Shown: positions 25,218 through 34,555 of the stretch, piece by piece
Layout: each line of letters begins with the position of its first letter
Position numbering within the stretch: position 1 is the stretch's first letter
Source of the DNA: Candidatus Omnitrophota bacterium
Lineage (GTDB): Bacteria > Omnitrophota > Koll11 > Tantalellales > Tantalellaceae
Direction: 5' to 3'
NCBI GenBank assembly: GCA_015231715.1
Contig: JADGBB010000002.1
Coordinates: 2,147 to 65,937 of the forward strand
Length of the DNA: 63,791 nt
Made by a program: the position numbers and the translations under genes
The notes under the pieces: model-generated
Told to the model about the DNA's origin: nothing
Database searches by the model: none
Seen by the model: only the letters and a program-made list of their open reading frames with translations

Positions 25218-26144
25218 ATGAAAATTGATGAATTAAAAAAATACAAAATTGCTATTTTGGCCGGCGGTACTTCCAGTGAAAGGGAGATCAGTTTAAAAAC
25301 CGGACAAAGTATTTATGAATCATTAATCAATACAGGGTTAAATATTCAAATTATTGATGTAAAAGAATCCTCAGAAAGCTTTTTGGAAAATAATAATTTT
25401 GATGTGGCATTTATCGCTTTACACGGCGAGTTCGGAGAAGACGGAACAGTCCAGACGATATTGCGAAACAAAGGAATTAAGTTTACCGGCTCAGGACCAG
25501 TCTCCTCGAAATTAGCAATGGATAAGGAGCTATCCAAAGAAATTTTTATTAATAAAGGAATAGGAACACCTCCGTATATAGTTGTAGAAAAGTTTGATAG
25601 GTCGATCTTGAAAATTATTAAATTTCCGTGTGTCGTAAAACCTACTAAAGAAGGTTCAAGCATCGGGCTGGCATATGTAGAGAATGAACAGTCTCTCGAA
25701 CAAGCTATTCTTGAAGCAAAAAAATATTCTACTAGAATTTTAATTGAAGATTTTATTCCCGGCAGAGAACTTACGGCAGGAGTGCTTATCGGTAAGGCTA
25801 TGCCAGTAGTTGAAATTATACCGGAAGGCATTATGTATAATTTTGATTCCAAATATAAAAATAAATCGACTAAATATATTGTACCTGCTGTGCTTGAAAA
25901 TAAATATGAAACTGAAATAAAAAAGGTTGCAGTTAATGCCTATAATGCTTTAGGATGTTCTGGTGCCGCGAGAGTTGACATTAGATTTACAGATAAAGGC
26001 GGGATTTATGTTCTTGAGATAAATACAATACCCGGCTTTACAGAAAGAAGCCTGCTCCCTATGGCGGCCGCGTCTTCAGGTATAAGTTTCACCGATCTTT
26101 GTTTGACTCTACTTCTAGCGGCTTTCGAGAACGATACGAATTAA
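25218..26144 (+). CDS. ddl: D-alanine--D-alanine ligase
   Basis: 308-residue ATP-grasp enzyme: LAGGTSSEREISLKTG, ALHGEFGEDGTVQ, CVVKPTKEGSSIGLAYV, and the metal-site end ARVDIRFTDKGGIYVLEINTIPGFTERSL. It supplies D-Ala-D-Ala to MurF. A GTG at 25209 is in frame but overlaps the GAGG that would serve ATG 25218, so the ATG is preferred. Confidence 0.94.
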   Translation: MKIDELKKYKIAILAGGTSSEREISLKTGQSIYESLINTGLNIQIIDVKESSESFLENNNFDVAFIALHGEFGEDGTVQTILRNKGIKFTGSGPVSSKLAMDKELSKEIFINKGIGTPPYIVVEKFDRSILKIIKFPCVVKPTKEGSSIGLAYVENEQSLEQAILEAKKYSTRILIEDFIPGRELTAGVLIGKAMPVVEIIPEGIMYNFDSKYKNKSTKYIVPAVLENKYETEIKKVAVNAYNALGCSGAARVDIRFTDKGGIYVLEINTIPGFTERSLLPMAAASSGISFTDLCLTLLLAAFENDTN

Positions 26145-26154
26145 GGAGGATGTT

Positions 26155-26958
26155 TTGGCTAAACAGAAAAAAATTGCTAAAAATAAAAAAAACAGTAAGA
26201 ATTCCAGACTAATGGGAGCGGGGGGAGGAAAACCAAATAAAAAAGTTTTATTTGTTTTGTTGTCTTTGATAATTATATCTTCTGCTTTTTGGGGTTTAAG
26301 GATATACTTTTTAGAAAATACGATGTTCAGAATAAAAAAAGTTGATATTATCGGTAATCAGACACAGCTTGGTTCAAATACCATCGATTATATAAACAGC
26401 ATATATAAAGACAGGAATATTTTTTCAATAGACCTAAAACATGCTGCAGGTGCTATAGCGTTGAAACATCCTACAGCTAAAAATATTGAGATCAGAAAAA
26501 AATATCCGGATACGCTGCAAGTCAATATTCTGAACAGAACTCCGATAGCTTGTCTTAATAAATCCTTGGGGATTAATATTGACAGTGAAGGAATTATTAT
26601 TTTCGATAAAAGATTATCTGAAAAATTGGTAGATGTTGAAGGAGTATCTTTTGTGTTCAGAGCACCGGAGCCGGGTGAAAAATTGCGCACAAGGGAAGTT
26701 AATGTAGTTCTTGATATTTTAAGGTCATTAAAAGAAAACGGGATATCGCAGAATTATAAAACTACATCTATCGATGTAGGCGACTTGAAGAACATTAACA
26801 TGGTCACATCAGGACTCAATGTTAAATTAAAGCAGGATTCGCTGAACGAACAGATAATACTTCTTAGAAAAATACTTACTGATACTGAAGTTGATATAAA
26901 TGATATTAGCTATGTCGATCTAAGGTTTGAAAAGCCTGTGATCTCACCAAAAAGATGA
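26155..26958 (+). CDS. ftsQ: Cell-division protein FtsQ/DivIB (POTRA)
   Basis: 267 residues. A lysine-rich cytoplasmic tail, one membrane helix (VLFVLLSLIIISSAFWGL) and a POTRA-like domain beginning MFRIKKVDIIGNQTQ and containing IRKKYPDTLQVNILNRTPIACL, the FtsQ pattern. The start is TTG 26155, supported by AGGAGG five bases upstream. Scaffold of the divisome in the inner membrane. Position between ddl and ftsA is canonical. Confidence 0.9.
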   Translation: MAKQKKIAKNKKNSKNSRLMGAGGGKPNKKVLFVLLSLIIISSAFWGLRIYFLENTMFRIKKVDIIGNQTQLGSNTIDYINSIYKDRNIFSIDLKHAAGAIALKHPTAKNIEIRKKYPDTLQVNILNRTPIACLNKSLGINIDSEGIIIFDKRLSEKLVDVEGVSFVFRAPEPGEKLRTREVNVVLDILRSLKENGISQNYKTTSIDVGDLKNINMVTSGLNVKLKQDSLNEQIILLRKILTDTEVDINDISYVDLRFEKPVISPKR

Positions 26959-26959
26959 A

Positions 26960-28000
26960 ATGATAAACAAAAAACTTTTAATATTTAGTTTTGAAAATGA
27001 AGAAGCCAATATCATAACGGCATCATTGAAAAAAAACGGTGAATATTCTCCGGATTCCTTTGTGCACTCTACTGCACAAGGTTTTGAGAACGGTATTGTT
27101 ACGGACCTGTCCTTAGCTAGCGACTCAATTCAAAAAATATGCAATAAAATCAATGCGGAAGAAAAACAAAAGACCCATAAAATAGTTCTTGCCGTAAGTA
27201 CTTCATCCGTAAGTATAGTAGATTCGACTGCAACTGTATTAATTTCAAAATATGCCAGAGAAATAACGCGTCACGATATTGATCTATGTTTAAAATTAGG
27301 AGGGACAATAAAACTTCCTGATAATAAAGATATTTTTCATAAAATGATAGTCGATTTTAATGTTGATAATGATCGCGGAATAAGCAACCCTTTGGGGCTC
27401 GAGGCTGTAAAACTCGGGGTTAGAATGAAATTAATACTTGTCGATTCAACTTTAACAAAAAATCTTGAAAAAGCTGTATCACTGGGCGGGTATGACCTCA
27501 AAAAAATAATTCTTAATCCTTTAGCTACCTATTTAAGAGTATTTGAAAAAGGAAAAAAAACAGCTGATATTCTTGTGAATATGAATAAGTGTTCTTTGGA
27601 AATATCTATTTTTGATGCTAATGTTCTGGTTGAATATAAATATATCGAAAAAGTGGCCAGCGGTATATCCGGTAAATTTTCACTTATTCATCCCCAAGCT
27701 CTAGCAGAAGAGATCATGGCAATGAAAAATTTCAAGAAGGCAACATCAATTCATATAGTTGGTGATATTTTTGATAATGATATGGTCGCAACTCAAGTTG
27801 AGGAAATAACCGGTATTTATACTGTTTACGGCCGTTGCTTTGAGAGAGAACAAGAAGGCTTGCCCGAAGACCGTTTAAGATATATCTCTGCACTAGGCGC
27901 CATTGACTTTATAAATAAAGAAATAAAAGTTTCCAAACCGTCTTCTATTATTTCTGCTATGAAAATGAAGATCCTTGCTTTTTGTGACGAATATTTTTGA
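26960..28000 (+). CDS. ftsA: Divergent FtsA-like protein with degenerate ATP-binding motifs
   Basis: 346 residues, clearly shorter than the usual 400-430. Middle segments fit FtsA: KYAREITRHDIDLCLKL (1C domain), NPLGLEAVKLGVRMKLILVD, LKKIILNPLATYLRVF and the C-terminal amphipathic stretch SSIISAMKMKILAFCDEYF that would act as the membrane-targeting helix. The actin-fold phosphate loops are not standard: the N-terminus is LIFSFENEEANIITA where DIGTTKVKA is expected, and ILVNMNKCSLEISIFD replaces DIGGGTTDIA. ATP binding is therefore doubtful. The cluster ends here; ftsZ, the normal next gene, is absent. The intergenic stretch 28001-28205 holds no gene that I can see. Confidence 0.82.
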   Translation: MINKKLLIFSFENEEANIITASLKKNGEYSPDSFVHSTAQGFENGIVTDLSLASDSIQKICNKINAEEKQKTHKIVLAVSTSSVSIVDSTATVLISKYAREITRHDIDLCLKLGGTIKLPDNKDIFHKMIVDFNVDNDRGISNPLGLEAVKLGVRMKLILVDSTLTKNLEKAVSLGGYDLKKIILNPLATYLRVFEKGKKTADILVNMNKCSLEISIFDANVLVEYKYIEKVASGISGKFSLIHPQALAEEIMAMKNFKKATSIHIVGDIFDNDMVATQVEEITGIYTVYGRCFEREQEGLPEDRLRYISALGAIDFINKEIKVSKPSSIISAMKMKILAFCDEYF

Positions 28001-28205
28001 TAGAAAAAAATACCCAATCCAATAAAAAATTTTACATTTTGTAATTTCTAATATTCAACTTATATCTCATCCTTAGTTTGATTCTGCACAAACAGCTGTT
28101 TTATTCTTTCGTTAATACGATAGACTAGTATTTGACTTTACACATGATTTGTGTTAAAAATTTAACCTATAGTATATTAATATTAAATTATAAATCAGAG
28201 GATAT

Positions 28206-29000
28206 ATGCAGAAAATTGGGGTAATTGGTTGTGGTAATATGGGTTCGGCCATAATTGACGGGATAGTACGTAAAAAGGTTTTTAATTCCCATGATATTTA
28301 TGTTTATGATATCGATTCAACGAAAATTGACAATATTATACGAAAATATGGCATTAATGCCGGAGAATTAAATGAAATTGTAAATATTTCTGACATTGTT
28401 CTACTTGCGGTTAAACCTCAAGAATCAGGTAATATTTTTTTTGATATTAAGGTTTCACTGGACAGCACTAAGACTATAGTTTCAATAATGGCAGGGGTTA
28501 AGTTGTTTACAATGAATAAGGCCTTAGGTGAGAACATAGCTATAGTCAGAGCTATGCCAAATCTTGCTGCTGTGATCGGCGAAAGCATGACTTCTTATGC
28601 CTGTAACGATCATGTGAAAAATAAAGATATTATCAACAAACTATTCTCAGCTATTGGTTCGGCTAGAGAAGTTAAAGAAGAGCTATTAGACGCAGTAACA
28701 GCACTTTCAGGCAGCGGCCCGGCATACGTGTTCTTTTTAGCGGATGCTCTAATATCTGCGGGTATTAAGGCAGGCCTTTCAGAGGAAGATTCCTATGAAC
28801 TAGCAATAAAAACAATCGCAGGAGCCTCGAGCTACTTGGTAAGATCCGGGAAAAACCCATCAGACCTAGTAAAAGCCGTAGCCAGCAAAGGCGGCACAAC
28901 ACAAGCCGCCCTAAACCATTTTGAAGAAAAACAAGTAAAAAACACAATAATAGAAGCAATACAAAAAGCAAAAGAAAGATCAATAGAACTTTCGAAATAA
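28206..29000 (+). CDS. proC: Pyrroline-5-carboxylate reductase
   Basis: 264 residues. NADP-binding IGVIGCGNMGSAIIDGI, AVKPQESGNIF, IVRAMPNLAAVIGESMT, LSGSGPAYVFFLADALI and the C-terminal VASKGGTTQAALNHFEE are the ProC signatures. Last step of proline synthesis. The final 65 codons are strikingly T-poor and rich in A/C-ending codons compared with the first two thirds, although the protein stays fully family-like. AGAGGATAT precedes the ATG. Confidence 0.95.
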   Translation: MQKIGVIGCGNMGSAIIDGIVRKKVFNSHDIYVYDIDSTKIDNIIRKYGINAGELNEIVNISDIVLLAVKPQESGNIFFDIKVSLDSTKTIVSIMAGVKLFTMNKALGENIAIVRAMPNLAAVIGESMTSYACNDHVKNKDIINKLFSAIGSAREVKEELLDAVTALSGSGPAYVFFLADALISAGIKAGLSEEDSYELAIKTIAGASSYLVRSGKNPSDLVKAVASKGGTTQAALNHFEEKQVKNTIIEAIQKAKERSIELSK

Positions 29001-29047
29001 TTAATAGCATGTTTTATTCTAATTTTTATAAAACGTAGAGACGGCCT

Positions 29048-29139
29048 CTTGGAATTTTGTGGGTGACATGGTGAAAACTATTTGTGTTTTGAAAAAACAC
29101 AAATAGTTGTAACGATGGCAGGACCCGCAAAATTCCAAG
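29048..29139. repeat. Palindromic intergenic element, copy B
   Basis: Outer arms CTTGGAATTTTG and CAAAATTCCAAG pair; fixed blocks GGGTGACA (29061-29068) and GGCAGGACCC (29117-29126) are shared with copies A and C. The core is a perfect 15-bp stem (29076-29090 with 29094-29108) with loop GAA. Stem sequences differ from A and C but pairing is kept. No T tract follows, so it is not a simple terminator. It fills the gap between proC and yggT. Confidence 0.85.
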
Positions 29140-29184
29140 AACGCAAAGTAAATTTTTATTTCAATAAGATTTCAGGAGGATTAA

Positions 29185-29481
29185 ATGTTTATAATAGCTG
29201 AATTACTCAGAAGCCTTGCTCTTCTAATCTCATTAGTATTCAACATCGTATATTTCCTTCTAGTTATACGCATAATTTTATCCTGGGTAGGATCTGACAT
29301 ATACAACGACTTTGTAAGAACGATCTACATGATAACAGATCTTGTGTTACGCCCGTTCAGAAGATTACCTTTGCAGGTAGGCATGATAGACTTTTCTCCG
29401 GTTGTTGCTTTTATTGTGCTTAGTGTAGCCAAAAATTTATTTGTAAATATTTTATTACAGCTAGCGGCAAGGTGCGGTTAA
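29185..29481 (+). CDS. YggT-family membrane protein
   Basis: 98 residues with two hydrophobic halves flanking the diagnostic loop RIILSWVGSDIYNDFVRTIYMITDLVLRPFRRLP. YggT proteins are small integral membrane proteins, often beside proC and a YggU/DUF167 gene as here. Function is not firmly known (linked to osmotic or division phenotypes in some bacteria). GGAGG ribosome site. Confidence 0.88.
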   Translation: MFIIAELLRSLALLISLVFNIVYFLLVIRIILSWVGSDIYNDFVRTIYMITDLVLRPFRRLPLQVGMIDFSPVVAFIVLSVAKNLFVNILLQLAARCG

Positions 29482-29485
29482 TTAT

Positions 29486-29707
29486 ATGCGCATGACCGTT
29501 AAAGTTACGCCTAAATCTTCAAGAAGTGAATTGCATGAAGAAGAGGGTGCATTAAAAGCATATTTAAGAAGCGCACCTGATAAAGGCAAGGCCAACAAAG
29601 AACTAATTGAACTTATTTCAGACAAGTTTGATATACCAAAAAAAAATGTTAAAATTATTTCGGGGTTAACCTCAAAAACAAAGATTGTGGAGGTACTAGG
29701 GATATGA
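29486..29707 (+). CDS. DUF167/UPF0235 (YggU) protein
   Basis: 73 residues matching YggU: VKVTPKSSRSEL, LKAYLRSAPDKGKANKELIELIS and VKIISGLTSKTKIVEV. Small alpha/beta protein of unknown role, usually beside yggT. Its end overlaps mtnP by four bases (ATGA). Confidence 0.9.
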   Translation: MRMTVKVTPKSSRSELHEEEGALKAYLRSAPDKGKANKELIELISDKFDIPKKNVKIISGLTSKTKIVEVLGI

Positions 29708-30552
29708 ATATCATAGGGATTATCGGAGGCAGTGCTTTTTACAGCATGGATGATCTAGTAGTTAAAGAAAGAGTTAAATTGAAAACTCCTTATGGAGATC
29801 CTTCGGGAGAATATGTTATTGGTGAACTTTCCGGTAAAGAAGTTGTTTTCCTTCCTAGACACGGAATAAATCATCAATATTTGCCGAGTGATGTGAACTA
29901 TAGAGCAAATATATTCGGATTTAAAATGCTTGGCGTTAAACGCCTTTTATCAGTATCCGCTGTAGGAAGTCTGAAAGAAGAACTTAGGCCATTAGATATA
30001 GTTTTAGTCGATCAGTTCATTGACAGGACGAATCAGGCAAGGAAAATGACTTTTCTGGGAAATGGTGCCGTTGGGCATATTCCTTTTGCCGAACCGATTT
30101 GTACAGAACTTAGGACTGCTGTAAATAAAGCAACAAAAAAATTAGACGTTACTGTTCACAACGGTGGTACATATTTAAATATGGAAGGACCTGCTTTTAG
30201 TACGAAAGCAGAGTCATTGTTATATAAAAGCTGGGGAGTGGATGTTATAGGGATGACAAATTTAGCTGAAGCAAAATTATCCCGTGAAGCGGGTATCTGC
30301 TACTCGACGATAGCTATGGTTACTGATTATGATTGCTGGCGAGATGAAGGTGAATCAGTTACTACAGAAATGATCATTGCAAATTTAAATAAAAATGTAG
30401 AGAACGGTAAAATTATATTGAAGAACACAATTAACTCTCTTTCTGATGAGCGTTCATGTGAATGCGGGGAAACTTTAAAAAATGCATTTTTTACACCGCT
30501 TGAAACACTTTCAAAAGAAGTCGCAGAAACTATGAAAATGTTGATGAATTAA
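29704..30552 (+). CDS. mtnP: S-methyl-5'-thioadenosine phosphorylase (MTAP/PNP family)
   Basis: 282 residues: GIIGGSAFYSM, FLPRHGINHQYLPSDVNYRAN, LLSVSAVGSL, the phosphate/base site YLNMEGPAFSTKAES, GMTNLAEAKLSREAGICYSTIAMVTDYDCW. These are MTAP-type residues; closely related purine nucleoside phosphorylases cannot be fully excluded. It salvages methylthioadenosine to adenine and methylthioribose-1-phosphate. Confidence 0.9.
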   Translation: MNIIGIIGGSAFYSMDDLVVKERVKLKTPYGDPSGEYVIGELSGKEVVFLPRHGINHQYLPSDVNYRANIFGFKMLGVKRLLSVSAVGSLKEELRPLDIVLVDQFIDRTNQARKMTFLGNGAVGHIPFAEPICTELRTAVNKATKKLDVTVHNGGTYLNMEGPAFSTKAESLLYKSWGVDVIGMTNLAEAKLSREAGICYSTIAMVTDYDCWRDEGESVTTEMIIANLNKNVENGKIILKNTINSLSDERSCECGETLKNAFFTPLETLSKEVAETMKMLMN

Positions 30553-30564
30553 AAAAGGATAAAA

Positions 30565-33363
30565 ATGACAGACAATAAAGAACCAGAAAAAAGAAATTAT
30601 AAAAGCACATTGAATCTTCCTAAGACTGATTTTTCAATGAAGGCGGATCTTCCGAATAAAGAACCACTAATGATCGAAAAATGGGCAAAAGAAGATATAT
30701 ACAAAAAAATTTCTGAAAAAAGGAAAAACAGCGGGAAAAAATATATTCTGCATGACGGACCTCCCTATGCTAACGGGCATATACATGTCGGACATGTTTT
30801 GAATAAGATGCTCAAAGATATCTGTATTAAATACAAAACAATGCAGGGTTTTTATGCGCCTTATGTTCCGGGATGGGATTGTCACGGCCTGCCGGTTGAA
30901 CATCAGTTATTTAAAGAACTGGGTATTAATAAATATCAGATAGATCAAGTGGAATTCAGAAAAAAAGCATATGATTATGCATTGCGTTTTGTTGATATAC
31001 AAAAAGAAGAATTTAAGCGTCTTGGCATATTCGGAGAATGGGATAATCCTTATCTTACATTGACAAGTGACTATGAAGCTGACATCATTGAAAGTTTTGC
31101 AATGCTTTATGAAAAAGGATATATCTATAAAGGCCTCAAACCTGTTAATTGGTGTATTAGCTGTGAAACTGCGTTAGCAGAAGCCGAGGTAGAACATGCC
31201 GATAAAAATTCTCATTCCATATACGTAAAGTTCGCTTCGTTAAATGAAAAAGAAAAAGACACGTTTCTAATAATTTGGACAACCACTCCTTGGACATTGC
31301 CTGGTAACGTTGCGGTAGCTGTTCATCCCGAACTTGTATATGCACATATTGATACCGGTAAAGAAAAGTGGGTGCTTTTAGAAAAACTTGTAGAACCTTT
31401 AATGAAAAAGTTCGGTATAAAAGGGCACAAGAAATTGTGTACTCTTTCCGGAAAAGAAGTCATATCAAAATACCCGCATGTAAAACATCCGTTCATGGAT
31501 AGAAAATCGAAATTGGTAGAAGCTTTATATGTTACTGACACTGAAGGTACAGGGTGTGTTCATACTGCTCCCGGGCACGGGCAAGACGACTTCATGACAG
31601 GCAAGAAATATGATCTTCCGGTTATTGTTCCGGTTGATCATAAAGGTATTTTTACATCTGAAGCAGGAGAACTGGAAGGCGAACACATAATAAAGGCAAA
31701 TGATAAAATAATTTCAATATTGGAAGGGAATAATGCGCTTATTATTACAGAATTATTAACGCATTCATATCCCCATTGCTGGCGATGTAAAAAACCGATC
31801 ATATTCAGAGCTACCGAACAATGGTTTATGAATATTGACCATTTAGATTTAAGAGAAAGATTGCTCGAAAATATTAATAAAAATGTTAATTGGGTACCGG
31901 CATCCGGTGCGGAGCGCATAAGCTCAATGATAAAGAACCGCCCCGATTGGTGTTTATCCAGACAAAGATATTGGGGCGTGCCGATACCGGCATTTCAGTG
32001 TGATAAGTGCTTCACCACTTTTACCAGTCCCCAGATCATACATAAAGTAGCTGAATTAACAAGAAAGTCAAATGCCGATGTATGGTTTACCTCTCCAAAT
32101 GAGGTTTTTTTAGGTAATGATCAATCATGCGAAAAATGCGGCAATAAAACTTTTACAAAAGAGGGCGATATTCTTGATGTTTGGTTTGATTCTGGTGTCA
32201 GCCATAAAGCAGTACTTGAAGCGAGAGAAAACCTTCAAGCCCCTGCAGACCTTTATCTTGAAGGCTCTGACCAGCACAGGGGTTGGTTTCAGTCATCGCT
32301 TATAACTTCAGTAGGTATGAAAAACGAAGCACCTTATAAAAAAGTTTTGACTCATGGATTTGTTGTTGACGGCGCAGGTAAAAAAATGTCCAAATCTTTA
32401 GGCAATGTTATCCATCCTGAAAAAGTCATGAAAAAATACGGGGCTGATATTTTAAGACTGTGGGTGTCTTCAAGTGATTATGAGAACGATATCAAACTTT
32501 CGGATGAAATTCTTGAAAGATTGGCAGACGGATACCGCAAGATAAGAAATACGTTCAGATTTCTACATAGTAATTTATATGATTTCAACTTAGATGTAGA
32601 CTGTATTGATGAGAAAGAGCTATGTGAAACAGATAAATGGATATTAGCAAAATTAAGCAATTTGGTTGAAAATACACAGATGTGGTATGAGACAAGTAAT
32701 TTCCACAGAATATACAGAGCGGTTTACGATTTTTGTGTAATTGATGTAAGCTCGATTTATTTAGATGTTTCAAAAGATGTGCTGTATGTTTCAGCTGCGG
32801 CATCTCACGAACGCAGATCATCACAAACGGCGTTGTTTTACATACTAGATGTTTTAGCCCGCATTTTGGCGCCGATACTTTCATTTACTTCTGAAGAAAT
32901 ATGGTCTTACTACTCATTTAAAGATAAACCTGAAAGTGTTCATCTTGCACTATGGCCGTCATTGGTTTATAAAACCGAAGCCTGGAAGGATGAATCATTG
33001 TTGAACAATTGGGAAAAACTGATCGAATTACGCGATTTTGTTATGAAAGAACTTGAGATCAAAAGGGATGAAGGGCTTATAGGAAGTTCATTGGAAGCGA
33101 AAGTACTTTTTACGTCTAAAGACAAACATGTGCTGTCATTCTTAGAGACGAACATAAAATTATTACCGTCATTATTCAAAATATCTCAAGCTGAAACAAT
33201 ATCGTATAAAGATGGTATGAAATTATCAGAGACTTTATCTATAGCTATTAACGTTGTGACTGCAGAAGGAGATAAATGCCCTAGGTGTTGGATATATTCA
33301 AAAGAAATAGGCGCGGATAAAAATAATGTTGAATTGTGTCCCAGATGTTCGGAAGCGGTATGA
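30565..33363 (+). CDS. ileS: Isoleucyl-tRNA synthetase
   Basis: 932-residue class I synthetase. HIGH signature GPPYANGHIHVGHVLNK, GWDCHGLPVE, the editing (CP1) domain IIWTTTPWTLPGNVAV and GTGCVHTAPGHGQDDF, WCLSRQRYWGVPIP, KMSKS-type GKKMSKSLGNV and a C-terminal zinc pair CPRCWIYSKE...CPRC. The C-terminal zinc module indicates the bacterial form. The lspA start overlaps its stop. Confidence 0.97.
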   Translation: MTDNKEPEKRNYKSTLNLPKTDFSMKADLPNKEPLMIEKWAKEDIYKKISEKRKNSGKKYILHDGPPYANGHIHVGHVLNKMLKDICIKYKTMQGFYAPYVPGWDCHGLPVEHQLFKELGINKYQIDQVEFRKKAYDYALRFVDIQKEEFKRLGIFGEWDNPYLTLTSDYEADIIESFAMLYEKGYIYKGLKPVNWCISCETALAEAEVEHADKNSHSIYVKFASLNEKEKDTFLIIWTTTPWTLPGNVAVAVHPELVYAHIDTGKEKWVLLEKLVEPLMKKFGIKGHKKLCTLSGKEVISKYPHVKHPFMDRKSKLVEALYVTDTEGTGCVHTAPGHGQDDFMTGKKYDLPVIVPVDHKGIFTSEAGELEGEHIIKANDKIISILEGNNALIITELLTHSYPHCWRCKKPIIFRATEQWFMNIDHLDLRERLLENINKNVNWVPASGAERISSMIKNRPDWCLSRQRYWGVPIPAFQCDKCFTTFTSPQIIHKVAELTRKSNADVWFTSPNEVFLGNDQSCEKCGNKTFTKEGDILDVWFDSGVSHKAVLEARENLQAPADLYLEGSDQHRGWFQSSLITSVGMKNEAPYKKVLTHGFVVDGAGKKMSKSLGNVIHPEKVMKKYGADILRLWVSSSDYENDIKLSDEILERLADGYRKIRNTFRFLHSNLYDFNLDVDCIDEKELCETDKWILAKLSNLVENTQMWYETSNFHRIYRAVYDFCVIDVSSIYLDVSKDVLYVSAAASHERRSSQTALFYILDVLARILAPILSFTSEEIWSYYSFKDKPESVHLALWPSLVYKTEAWKDESLLNNWEKLIELRDFVMKELEIKRDEGLIGSSLEAKVLFTSKDKHVLSFLETNIKLLPSLFKISQAETISYKDGMKLSETLSIAINVVTAEGDKCPRCWIYSKEIGADKNNVELCPRCSEAV

Positions 33364-33821
33364 AACAAAAGATAAATATATGTATTTACTTATTAGCTAT
33401 GATTTTTGTTTTTGTCCTCATCGACAGAGCAACTAAGATATATATGTCGGAGCTGTTGTCTTTAGGCGGATCAGTAGTAGTAATAAAAAACTTTTTATCT
33501 CTAACATTAGTGCATAATCAAGGAATAGCTTTTGGCCTTTTAAAGCCATATAATGCTGTACTTTCGGGGTTTGTTCTGATTATTTTAATAACAGTTTTTA
33601 GTTTTACTGTACATGAATTCCGGAAGTTAAGTATTTTGGATAAAATTTCAAGTGCAATGATAATCGGCGGAGGAGCAAGTAATCTTTTTGACAGATTTTC
33701 TTACGGTCATGTGATCGATTTTATTGATTTTCATGTTTGGCCGGTTTTTAATTTTGCCGATATTTTTATTTGTACCGGTTTTTTGATAGTAAGCGTAAGA
33801 ATGTATCAAAAACAAATGTAA
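33360..33821 (+). CDS. lspA: Lipoprotein signal peptidase LspA
   Basis: 153-residue, four-helix inner-membrane aspartyl peptidase. Conserved VLIDRATKIYM, HNQGIAFGLL, GGGASNLFDRFSYGHVIDFIDF and FNFADIFI contain both catalytic aspartates. ATG 33360 overlaps the ileS stop (ATGA); an earlier in-frame start would sit inside ileS. Paired with lgt just downstream. Confidence 0.95.
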   Translation: MKQKINICIYLLAMIFVFVLIDRATKIYMSELLSLGGSVVVIKNFLSLTLVHNQGIAFGLLKPYNAVLSGFVLIILITVFSFTVHEFRKLSILDKISSAMIIGGGASNLFDRFSYGHVIDFIDFHVWPVFNFADIFICTGFLIVSVRMYQKQM

Positions 33822-33833
33822 TTTAAGGTAAAT

Positions 33834-34523
33834 ATGCATCCTGTAATTTGTGAGATCTTTGGATTGAAAATTTATACATATGGGCTTATGGTGGCCATTG
33901 CTTTTGCTGTTTGTTCTTTGTTAGCTATAAATGGTTCAGAAAAATACTCTATAAAAAAAAATATAATAGTGGATGCAATGATGGTTATTTTTATGGCAGG
34001 ATTGGTCGGTGCAAGACTTTTGTATGTAATCCAAAATATTGATATCTTTATTAAAAACCCAATTGAAATATTTGATATTAGATCAGGCGGTATGGCGATA
34101 CAGGGAAGCATGGTTCTTGTGTTTTTTTCCGGAATAATATTTGCTTCGAAAAAAAAGATAAGTTTTTTAAGGTTAGCCGATTATTTTGCACCGTATGTAG
34201 CTTTGGGGCAAGGGATAGGAAGAATAGGATGTTTTTTTAACGGTTGTTGTTATGGCCGTGAGGATTTGATAATACCTGTTCAGTTATTAGATGCCGGAAT
34301 TCTTTTTTTAATGTTTTTGCTTCTTTATTTCAAAAGACAACGTCCGCATGAAGATGGAATGATAATATTTCAATATTTTTTATTCTATTCATTATGCCGT
34401 TTTTTTGTAGAATTTTTAAGAATGGACATGCCTAAAGAATTATTGGGCTTGAATTTTGCACAGTTTATTAGTCTTGGTGTGATAGGATCTTTAGGAGTTT
34501 GGTGGTTTATCAGGAGAAAGTGA
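33834..34523 (+). CDS. lgt: Prolipoprotein diacylglyceryl transferase Lgt
   Basis: 229-residue polytopic protein, somewhat short for the family (about 260-290). Signatures: IFGLKIYTYGLMVAIAF, GARLLYV, GGMAIQGSMV, and the Lgt motif GQGIGRIGCFFNGCCYGR; the C-terminal CRFFVEFLRMDMP is also typical. It attaches diacylglycerol to lipobox cysteines before LspA cuts. Confidence 0.94.
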   Translation: MHPVICEIFGLKIYTYGLMVAIAFAVCSLLAINGSEKYSIKKNIIVDAMMVIFMAGLVGARLLYVIQNIDIFIKNPIEIFDIRSGGMAIQGSMVLVFFSGIIFASKKKISFLRLADYFAPYVALGQGIGRIGCFFNGCCYGREDLIIPVQLLDAGILFLMFLLLYFKRQRPHEDGMIIFQYFLFYSLCRFFVEFLRMDMPKELLGLNFAQFISLGVIGSLGVWWFIRRK

Positions 34524-34555
34524 ACGGGTAATGAATTTTATTACTGTGAGGCAAT

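Noticed and set aside
28001..28205. A truncated or missed ftsZ in the gap after ftsA
   Set aside because: All frames in this AT-rich 205-base gap are interrupted and no tubulin signature (GGGTGTG-like) is seen.
29048..29139. Copy B as an ordinary terminator of proC
   Set aside because: The stem is not followed by a T run, and the element shares fixed blocks with two other copies in different contexts.
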